Below, in pieces: positions 37,600-43,577 of a stretch of DNA of 43,577 bases. The stretch's first letter is position 1, and each line of letters begins with the position of its first letter. Both the position numbers and the translations under genes were made by a program. Below the pieces are notes generated by a model. The model saw only the letters and a program-made list of their open reading frames with translations. It made no database searches and was not told the DNA's origin. The DNA is from Methylococcaceae bacterium (lineage in GTDB: Bacteria; Pseudomonadota; Gammaproteobacteria; Methylococcales; Methylomonadaceae), in the NCBI GenBank assembly GCA_013140705.1, contig JABFSH010000052.1, positions 1-43,577 on the forward strand, given 5' to 3'.

Positions 37600-38322
37600 T
37601 TATCGCATCGACTTGAGTCGCTCGGTTTTCTTTAAAAACCGAACAGTTCCATAGGCGGTCATTATTAATACGGTTAAACCGATCAATAATGACTGATATT
37701 CGCCCAGTTTATGCGCCAAATTCAATTTCCAGGTGATCAGGCCCAGTGGAATCATCAGCGATGTCATTATCGTGCCATATTCCTTGACAGCAACGGCAGG
37801 CCAATCGAATTCATAGAGTCTGATGGTTTCTTGCAAACCCTCAAATCTGGGTATCCAGCGTGGAACGTCTGCACAAAAGGCGGCATAGGCATCAGCAAAC
37901 TTTGACAGTAAAAAAGTTTCTTCGCTATGAACGATCAGTCGATAAATAATCATAAAAAGCAATGAACCCGCAAGGATGCCCGGCAAATTGCCAGATATAA
38001 ATATAAAGCCGATAAATATCAATAAATTGCCGACATACAAGGGGTTTCTACAGTGTGAAAAAATACCGTCAGTGACTAATTTTTCGGCATAGATTCGTCT
38101 TTTTTGCCCACCGCGAACTATGTAGGCAAGGCCAATGGTCAATATTCGCAGTCCTTGACCCAACATCACCATTAATAAACCAATGCTCATAAAATAAATG
38201 CCGGGGACATTCGATATCGCAACCGGCGGCCAAATAAACAACAGCATCGCAACAAAAACAGGAAAAAGGACATTGCGGGTATGAAAAATAAAGTTTCCAC
38301 ATTGATTAAATAGATCAGTCAT
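37600..38322 (-). CDS. Isoprenylcysteine-carboxylmethyltransferase-like membrane protein
   Basis: 240 residues with about six hydrophobic segments. The ICMT/PEMT hallmark is present: GIFSHCRNPLYVGNLLIFIG, then HSEETFLLSKFADAYAAF and VPRWIP, the SAM-binding RHPxYxG-like site read here as CRNPLYVG. These enzymes methylate lipids or small acceptors at the membrane; the substrate is unknown. It is co-oriented with cmoA, 82 bases upstream of it. Confidence 0.82.
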   Translation of the reverse strand: MTDLFNQCGNFIFHTRNVLFPVFVAMLLFIWPPVAISNVPGIYFMSIGLLMVMLGQGLRILTIGLAYIVRGGQKRRIYAEKLVTDGIFSHCRNPLYVGNLLIFIGFIFISGNLPGILAGSLLFMIIYRLIVHSEETFLLSKFADAYAAFCADVPRWIPRFEGLQETIRLYEFDWPAVAVKEYGTIMTSLMIPLGLITWKLNLAHKLGEYQSLLIGLTVLIMTAYGTVRFLKKTERLKSMR

Positions 38323-38683
38323 TCAGTTTACTTTGGTTATAAATATATAGGTTACGGGCAACAATAATTCCCGATTTGGCATGGAAAAATTTTCCGTTCG
38401 ACTGTCGAAGAGTGTACGGAAAAATAGCGGTTCATCGCGTCAAGCACTCTCAAGAAACTACTTTCATTTTGCTTAAAAAATTAATAGCTTATAAAGCAAC
38501 TAACATAAAAAATGGCGTCAAACAGCGGCTGTTTCCTGGTAACGCCACGCCACGGAAGGTGCTTACTTTGCTCAGTACGAACGGTTTGCGTTCAAGAGAT
38601 TGCCTGGATTTGAGATTAGCGCGTCACTGTTTTCGCCGAGCAAGCATTGGGCCAGTTATTCGAGACCCTGCCATTATACCGTA
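38323..38683. other. 361-base region between the ICMT-like gene and the lipid-transport operon
   Basis: The region lies beyond the end of the Mla/Pqi operon and before the ICMT-like gene start, so it should contain that operon's terminator and the ICMT-like promoter. A stem-loop at 38390-38423 is the only clear structure. A TTG-initiated open frame on the plus strand crosses it but runs antisense into the lipoprotein gene. Confidence 0.5.
38390..38423. repeat. Stem-loop with nested inner hairpin
   Basis: TTTTCCGT and ACGGAAAA pair perfectly across an 18-base loop which itself contains TTCGA-ctg-TCGAA (using one arm base). It is about 70 bases upstream of the ICMT-like start and could be an operator or a terminator for the operon to its right. 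Confidence 0.4.
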
Positions 38684-39241
38684 TTATTTGGCTGAAAAAC
38701 TCGCTATCCAGTTACGAAGCTGTTCCTCAGCCTGTTGTACTAGATGACTAAAGCCTTTCACCGCGCCGGCCGCATCCGGCGTGCTAACAGGTTGTTGCAG
38801 TCGAAACTCATGCGTACCCAGTTTTTGTTTGTTGTCGGAAGAGAAAGCCTCTACAGATAAACGCAGCACCACGCGTGCCTGATCGGGCGCATCAAATTGC
38901 TGTTCAAACTCCAGCAGCTGAATCTGCATAGGGCAAGATGGCATTTTCCCGTTGGCTATAAGCTGTTGCTGAAACAATTCTGGCGGTGAGGCGATCCATT
39001 GATCCAGTGCATAAAAACCTACTTTTGTAGGTGATGCATAAAGCAGTCGGTAACGAATGCGATTGTCCCAAAGCCAGGTGGGTGCATCCACGGTAATGAT
39101 TGGTTTGGTTGATATATCGATATTTATAGCGGATGACGATAATCCGAAATCATGTAGAGCAGGCTGTTTCGGCGTCATGACACAGCCAGTGATGAAAAAC
39201 TGCAATGGGAATACTAGCAAGACAAACAGGATGACTCTCAT
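38684..39241 (-). CDS. PqiC-like ABC-transport auxiliary lipoprotein
   Basis: 185 residues. Lipoprotein signal with lipobox ITGC (C20). The mature part resembles the PqiC/DUF330 auxiliary lipoprotein family: YRLLYASPTKVGFYALDQW in the middle and a C-terminal LVQQAEEQLRNWIASF. These lipoproteins pair with MCE proteins at the outer membrane. Its start overlaps the end of the MCE gene by four bases, confirming membership in the operon; it is the last gene. Confidence 0.85.
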   Translation of the reverse strand: MRVILFVLLVFPLQFFITGCVMTPKQPALHDFGLSSSAINIDISTKPIITVDAPTWLWDNRIRYRLLYASPTKVGFYALDQWIASPPELFQQQLIANGKMPSCPMQIQLLEFEQQFDAPDQARVVLRLSVEAFSSDNKQKLGTHEFRLQQPVSTPDAAGAVKGFSHLVQQAEEQLRNWIASFSAK

Positions 39242-40152
39242 TTTGGCACCTCGTAGCCCGGTTCGCCTGGTCCTGAATCTTCGTGATTCGGTCCCAGCAA
39301 TAACTCTTGCGGATTATTTTCCAGTGTGTTGGCAACCCGTTTGACCAGTTGCGTTGTCGATTGCAATTCAGTGATCAGCTTGTTGACTTTCGGCAATGTT
39401 GTTTGGATCAATTGGACACCTGCAGTCGTGCCAGTATCAGCCAGATGGCCGGTTTTTATAGAGAGTGCCTTCACTTCTTTGGATAGCGCCTGCAACTCAA
39501 CTGTCAGTGCATTGACGTGTGCCAGCGTGACACGAGCATCCTGGCTCAGTGCCGGTATGCCTCGAAGCGCGTTATCGACACCTTTTTGTAAATCGGCCAG
39601 CTTGTTGGACAAAGTATTTAAGTTGCCCAGAATACTGCCGATATTTTTTTCATTTTCATCATTCAATAGCGAGCTCAACCGTATCATTAAATGATCGGCT
39701 TTTTTCAATAGTTCTTCACCCGAATTCAGTAATTTGTCGGTCAATGACGGTACCAGCGGGATACGAAACAAACGGTTATTGCCGGGAGGCAATACCGCTT
39801 TTATATTGCCGTCATCTTCGAGCTGAATCTGGGTTAGGCCGGTTACACCTTTCAAGCGTAAAGTTGCATAAACGCCCTGGGTAAAGATGATGTTATTATC
39901 GACCTCAATCGGGACTAGAATGATGCCTGAATCCGTTGGATCAAATAGTACATTGGTCACTTTTCCGACCGCAATGCCGCGATAAAAAACGGTTGATTCC
40001 GGATTGAGTCCCGATACCGATTCCTGGGTTGCAATGACATACACATTGCGCTGCTCATTCAGGGTGCCCATCCAGTATATAACACTCGTCGAAGCAGCCA
40101 CTAAAGCAATCATGAACAAGCCTGTCATTAGGGCGTGAGTATTTTTACCCAT
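39238..40152 (-). CDS. MCE-domain lipid transport protein, MlaD type
   Basis: 304 residues from MGKNTHALMTG; a longer frame of 20 codons overlaps the ATPase gene. One N-terminal transmembrane helix (about residues 8-28), an MCE domain (about 33-115, with TVFYRGIAVGKVTNV and LRLKGVTGLTQIQL), then a long helical tail likely to form a coiled coil up to about residue 280, ending acidic. It shuttles phospholipid or other lipids across the periplasm. The tail is longer than that of E. coli MlaD. Confidence 0.9.
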   Translation of the reverse strand: MGKNTHALMTGLFMIALVAASTSVIYWMGTLNEQRNVYVIATQESVSGLNPESTVFYRGIAVGKVTNVLFDPTDSGIILVPIEVDNNIIFTQGVYATLRLKGVTGLTQIQLEDDGNIKAVLPPGNNRLFRIPLVPSLTDKLLNSGEELLKKADHLMIRLSSLLNDENEKNIGSILGNLNTLSNKLADLQKGVDNALRGIPALSQDARVTLAHVNALTVELQALSKEVKALSIKTGHLADTGTTAGVQLIQTTLPKVNKLITELQSTTQLVKRVANTLENNPQELLLGPNHEDSGPGEPGYEVPK

Positions 40153-40975
40153 GTGCAGCCTCTTGAAATTGAAACACGCGTCGAGCGCGCCGGTTGTGAA
40201 AAAACTGTTCAATAAAGGGATGATTGCAAGCCAAAACGGATTTTAATGTTCCAAACGCCACTAATTGATTATCAGCCAGCACAGCCACTTGCGTGCACAA
40301 GTCACGCAGAATATCGAGATCATGAGTGACCATGACGACGGTAAAATGAAGGTCTTTGTGAAGTTCCGATAATAAATTGACAAAGTCTTCACTGGAAATC
40401 GGGTCCAGACCAGATGTTGGCTCGTCAAGCAATAATAGTTCAGGCTCCAGGATCAAGGTTCGTGCAAGTGCCACTCGTTTGATCATGCCGCCTGAAAGAT
40501 CGGCCGGTTTTAACAAGGCTACTTCCGGAGCCAGGCCGACCATCGCAATCTTCATAAATACCAGACGCTTGATCAATTCTTCATCGTGAATGCCCATTTC
40601 TCGTAGCGGGAAAGCTATATTTTCGAAAACATCAAGCACGCTGAATAAAGCGCCTTTCTGAAACAAGACGCCACAATTATCACCTAAACGTTGCTCATGA
40701 TCGCTGTCGGTGACTTTCAGCGGTCGCCCCATGACGAAGATTTCGCCCTGACTGGGTATTAGCAGACCAATGATTTCGCGCAGCAAAGTCGTTTTTCCGC
40801 ATCCTGATGCACCAACAAGACCTAATATCTCGCTGTTTTTCAGACGAAGATTAATATCCTGATGAACGATCTTATCACCGAAGCGAGTCCAGACATGCTC
40901 CAGTCGAATCGCATAATTTTCCTGAGCAACTGAAGACTTGTCAGCATCCGGCAGATTAGAGGTGCTGTTCATCAT
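40145..40975 (-). CDS. Lipid ABC transporter ATPase, MlaF type
   Basis: 276 residues. Walker A GASGCGKTTL, Q-loop FQKGALFSVL, signature LSGGMIKRVALARTL, Walker B LLLDEPTSGLDP, switch VTHDLD. The Met-Ile-Lys-Arg after LSGG is the MlaF-type signature. The start overlaps the permease end by four bases (40972-40975) and the gene end overlaps the MCE gene start by eight bases (40145-40152). Confidence 0.93.
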   Translation of the reverse strand: MMNSTSNLPDADKSSVAQENYAIRLEHVWTRFGDKIVHQDINLRLKNSEILGLVGASGCGKTTLLREIIGLLIPSQGEIFVMGRPLKVTDSDHEQRLGDNCGVLFQKGALFSVLDVFENIAFPLREMGIHDEELIKRLVFMKIAMVGLAPEVALLKPADLSGGMIKRVALARTLILEPELLLLDEPTSGLDPISSEDFVNLLSELHKDLHFTVVMVTHDLDILRDLCTQVAVLADNQLVAFGTLKSVLACNHPFIEQFFHNRRARRVFQFQEAAHG

Positions 40976-42111
40976 GGCATGCCGACCCCCATAAACAGGA
41001 TGGCAAACACTGCATCAATCATGATCACTACAGTAATGGATGCCACGACGGAATTAGTGGTTTCGTTACCGAGACTTTCAGTATTCGGTTTGATACGGAA
41101 ACCAAAGTGGCAGGCAATCAATGCAATCATCAATCCAAACACTGCGCTTTTTCCCAGACCAATATAAATATTTGCTAACGGAACAACATCAGGCAGTTTA
41201 AAGAAAAATTGCTGATAACTGATATCGAGCGTGTTTTGTGCAGAAAACATTCCGCCGATTAACGCAGCGGCGTTGGTCCATACGCTTAAGAGTGGCAATA
41301 CGACAGTAAGTGCCGTCACCTTTGGAAAAACGAGTCGCAAGGAATGCGAAATGCCCATGGCCGAAAGGGCATCAAGCTCTTCGGTCACACGCATGATACC
41401 GACTTGCGCGGTCATGGCTGAACCGGATCGGCCGGCAACCAGAATAGCGGCTAGAAGCGGGCCCAGTTCCCGAATAATGCTTAAGCCTAATATATCGATA
41501 ATATAAATTTCCGCTCCAAACATTTTTAATTGCAGGGCCGAGAGATAACTCAGCACGATACCGATCAAAAAACCCACTAACGCCGTAATGCCTAGTGCAC
41601 GGACACCGGCCTCATAGATGGTGATCGAGATTTCTGCCCAGGGAATATCACCGGGATGCAGGAGCATATGACCGGTATCGAGAAGCAGTTGCCCCAATAA
41701 AGTGACGAGTGACAGCAATTGTTCCCAAAAATGCGTGACGAGATTAACAATAAAGTTGACGATTTCAGTGAAACGGGAATCGGCGGGATTTGGTACAGGC
41801 AGTTGCTGGGCTTGCCAACGATCCATAAGGCGCTGATGTTCAGTTCGTATGTGTAGACTGACAGGAAATTGTTCTTGCCAGGCTAGCCAGATGATTAATG
41901 CAGCGGCGTTATCTAGTACATCGATCGAATTCAAATCCCACTGCACATTTTTTTTGACAGCCAACAGACATAATTGTTGGCGCAATTCAGGCATTATCGC
42001 CAGGTTACGAAGATTCCAGCAACCTGATAACGTGGCACAGGTCACGCCGTCAGTTTGTTCGGCTATTTCGAGCAAGGGCGGCGAATCCTGGAGCGATTTG
42101 CTATCGGTCAT
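40972..42111 (-). CDS. STAS-MlaE fusion, lipid ABC transporter permease
   Basis: 379 residues from MTDSKSLQD. Residues about 10-110 form a STAS-like domain (LNSIDVLDNAAALIIWLAW), normally a separate protein (MlaB) in E. coli. Residues about 125-379 are MlaE permease: GFLIGIVLSYLSALQL, IIRELGPLLAAILVAGRSGSA, VTEELDALSAMG. Substrate is lipid; direction of transport cannot be judged. It overlaps the preceding gene by 11 bases and the ATPase by four. Confidence 0.9.
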   Translation of the reverse strand: MTDSKSLQDSPPLLEIAEQTDGVTCATLSGCWNLRNLAIMPELRQQLCLLAVKKNVQWDLNSIDVLDNAAALIIWLAWQEQFPVSLHIRTEHQRLMDRWQAQQLPVPNPADSRFTEIVNFIVNLVTHFWEQLLSLVTLLGQLLLDTGHMLLHPGDIPWAEISITIYEAGVRALGITALVGFLIGIVLSYLSALQLKMFGAEIYIIDILGLSIIRELGPLLAAILVAGRSGSAMTAQVGIMRVTEELDALSAMGISHSLRLVFPKVTALTVVLPLLSVWTNAAALIGGMFSAQNTLDISYQQFFFKLPDVVPLANIYIGLGKSAVFGLMIALIACHFGFRIKPNTESLGNETTNSVVASITVVIMIDAVFAILFMGVGMP

Positions 42112-42571
42112 TATGCGGATCCGGGTTTTGTTCTGGCTTGCCCAGTAAATAGGAGGCACCGGGATCAATAATAAATCCGTTATTCATCGCCGTGCGTCCG
42201 AGCAGCATGCGAAACAGCATGCTGTCCCGATTTGTTAAGGTGATTTCGGCATTAATGGCCATGTGGCCTAAAACCAGACGGGTTTCAATGACATAACGTC
42301 GCTGTTTATGGCCGCCAGAATCCGTGACCAAACGGCGATCTTTAATCGGGGCATGACATTCAATCGAGACATCATTTTTTTGTTTCGGGTGAATGGCGAA
42401 CATTACCCAGTGCTGTCCACCTTTTCGGTACGGATCAATCACGAAGGCGTGCAAGGCCGATGAGCGGGCTCCCGTATCGATTTTGACCTTGATCAGAGGA
42501 ATGTCGAGTTCCGGCAGGGAAACCCATTCCCGCCAACCCAGGATTAATTTTTCGGTCGGTTTATTTATCAT
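42101..42571 (-). CDS. Retropepsin-like protein (RimB / ATP-dependent zinc protease family)
   Basis: 156 residues. The active-site-like DTGARSSALHA lies at about residues 32-42, followed by the second conserved loop LLGRTAMNNGFIIDPG. These are the marks of the COG4067 family, annotated as ATP-dependent zinc protease but with an aspartic-protease fold. Members often accompany rimK; here no rimK is visible, and instead it overlaps the STAS-MlaE gene by 11 bases as first gene of the lipid operon. Confidence 0.85.
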   Translation of the reverse strand: MINKPTEKLILGWREWVSLPELDIPLIKVKIDTGARSSALHAFVIDPYRKGGQHWVMFAIHPKQKNDVSIECHAPIKDRRLVTDSGGHKQRRYVIETRLVLGHMAINAEITLTNRDSMLFRMLLGRTAMNNGFIIDPGASYLLGKPEQNPDPHNDR

Positions 42572-42767
42572 TCGGTATGATGTTTTTCGGACATGACTAA
42601 TATCTCTAACATAATAATGTATCAGAATGCATTACTGTGAAAGTTCATCGATTTGCATTGGTTATCAGTTTATGTGATGTACAAAAAAACTTTCATTTCC
42701 CGTGGCGAAGCATCTGTATCATGAGCTTTAGATTCAATATACCCACGCTCCAGCAAGTTGGTTCATT

Positions 42768-43403
42768 ATGCTTGAATACACTGAATATATAAAAATCTTT
42801 ATCGCATTATTGTCAGTAGTTGATCCATTGGGTACAGTCCCCATTTTTCTGGCTTTGACGTCCAATTCCAAAAAGGCGGATCACCACCTGATTGCCCGAA
42901 CCGTTGTCTTGGCAGTTATGATGATATTACTATCAGCCCTTTTTTGGGGACAAGATTTGCTAATTTTCTTTGGAATCAGCATCAATTCATTCCGTGTTAG
43001 TGGTGGTATATTGCTCATGCTTTTGGCGATGTCCATGCTGCAGGCAAAAATCAGTGCCATCGTACAAACGCAGGAAGAAGCCCGGGAGGGCGAGGCGAAA
43101 GAGTCCATTGCGTTTGTGCCTTTAGCGATGCCTCTGCTGGCGGGACCCGGAGCGATCAGTACGGTGATCCTGTATGCTCCGAGTGGGCATGGCATTAATC
43201 ATTATTTATTCATGTCTCTCGATATTGTCGCTGTATCACTCATTTTATGGATAGTGCTTTGCAGCACGCACTGGTTGAACCGGCATCTGAGCAAGACAGC
43301 CATTAATATATTTACCCGATTGATGGGTTTGCTGCTTTCCGCGCTTGCTGTCGAATTTATTGCCAGTGGCTTGAAGGGGTTATTTCCTGTTTTAGCAGGG
43401 TAG
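42768..43403 (+). CDS. MarC-family integral membrane protein
   Basis: 211 residues with six hydrophobic segments. Family signatures: SVVDPLGTVPIFLALT near the start, and AFVPLAMPLLAGPGAISTVIL in the middle (residues about 114-134, key Pro and Gly residues conserved). E. coli relatives are MarC and YchE; the transported compound is unproven. The 196-base gap before it is shared with the divergent retropepsin-like gene. A T-poor tail after the stop gives no clear terminator. Confidence 0.9.
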   Translation: MLEYTEYIKIFIALLSVVDPLGTVPIFLALTSNSKKADHHLIARTVVLAVMMILLSALFWGQDLLIFFGISINSFRVSGGILLMLLAMSMLQAKISAIVQTQEEAREGEAKESIAFVPLAMPLLAGPGAISTVILYAPSGHGINHYLFMSLDIVAVSLILWIVLCSTHWLNRHLSKTAINIFTRLMGLLLSALAVEFIASGLKGLFPVLAG

Positions 43404-43432
43404 AGACGAAAAATCTTTGACTCTTGAAAAAG

Positions 43433-43460
43433 CATGAAAAAGGGGTCATGAAAAAGGGGT
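43433..43460 (+). repeat. Tandem duplication of a 14-base unit
   Basis: CATGAAAAAGGGGT occurs twice in direct succession, followed by CAGGTTACTTT. The GGGGTCAGGTTACTTT block commonly borders REP-associated transposase genes, so this is probably the edge of that element. Confidence 0.6.
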
Positions 43461-43470
43461 CAGGTTACTT

Positions 43471-43577
43471 TTATTCAACCGCTTGCCGTTTCTTTGGGCG
43501 TCCCTGCGGGGCAATTTTAGCGCGTCGCCCCACCAGGGCCTCGATGTCATCCTGAAATTGACTCGATCCAAGCGCGC
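43471..43577 (-). CDS. C-terminal fragment of a REP-associated tyrosine transposase (RAYT-like)
   Basis: The minus strand reads in through the right edge and gives ALGSSQFQDDIEALVGRR followed by a basic tail GRPKKRQAVE and TAA. The short helix pattern followed by a Gly-Arg-Pro-Lys-Lys tail is typical of the end of RAYT (Y1-type, TnpA_REP) proteins. The catalytic His-x-His and Tyr lie outside the window. RAYTs are linked to REP hairpins, two degenerate examples of which are in this window. Confidence 0.6.
   Translation of the reverse strand, partial: ALGSSQFQDDIEALVGRRAKIAPQGRPKKRQAVE

Noticed and set aside
38376-38747. 123-codon plus-strand frame filling the 361-base gap
   Set aside because: TTG start without ribosome site and it runs antisense into the PqiC-like lipoprotein gene.
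1-43577. CRISPR arrays, tRNA, rRNA, prophage genes
   Set aside because: No regularly spaced repeats, no cloverleaf or rRNA-like sequence, and no phage structural or integrase genes were recognised on reading both strands.

Overview
The window is ordinary bacterial chromosome with about 40 tightly packed genes, and the gene order points to a gammaproteobacterium. Three neighbourhoods support this: aroQ-accB-accC-prmA leading into dusB-fis-purH-purD, speD-osmC(yhfA) divergent from crp, and a YbiT-type ABC-F protein. Overall gene content and protein style would fit a methanotroph or methylotroph of the Methylococcales, but no methane or methanol oxidation gene is present, so that assignment is an inference. 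No rRNA, tRNA, CRISPR array, prophage or plasmid feature was seen.

Layout. Positions 1-8923 are all on the minus strand: aroQ, accBC, prmA, a zinc-ribbon membrane protein, rlmI, a short unknown membrane protein, dusB, fis, purH and the first 22 codons of purD. A roughly 750-base gap with a sigma-54-like promoter precedes a stand-alone ftsH (9674-11587, plus). speD and a YhfA-type osmC (minus) follow, divergent from a crp/vfr-like regulator (plus). A COG0523 GTPase and ybiT (minus) close this part.

The centrepiece is 16961-34492, a complete urea sensing, uptake and hydrolysis island. It begins with a hybrid histidine kinase whose sensor half is an entire NCS1-type transporter, joined by a cysteine-rich module to HisKA, ATPase and receiver domains. 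A LuxR-type response regulator overlaps its end. After one opposite-strand lipoprotein gene come an outer-membrane porin, urtABCDE (urea ABC importer) and ureDABCEFG (urease with its nickel-insertion proteins). The likely flow is porin to UrtA in the periplasm, import by UrtBCDE, hydrolysis to ammonia and CO2, with the transporter-kinase and regulator controlling expression. Several inverted repeats upstream of the kinase, porin and urtB are operator candidates. A REP-like hairpin lies between urtA and urtB.

The right part (34641-43403) holds an SRPBCC protein, a DUF1428 protein beside a truncated YciI-family gene, a VIT1-type metal transporter, a 124-bp element with 16-bp terminal inverted repeats, a CmoA-like enzyme and an ICMT-like membrane methyltransferase. 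It also holds a five-gene overlapping operon for an Mla/Pqi-type lipid transporter (retropepsin-like protein, STAS-MlaE fusion, MlaF, MlaD, PqiC-like lipoprotein) and a MarC-family protein. The right edge cuts the C-terminus of what looks like a REP-associated tyrosine transposase.
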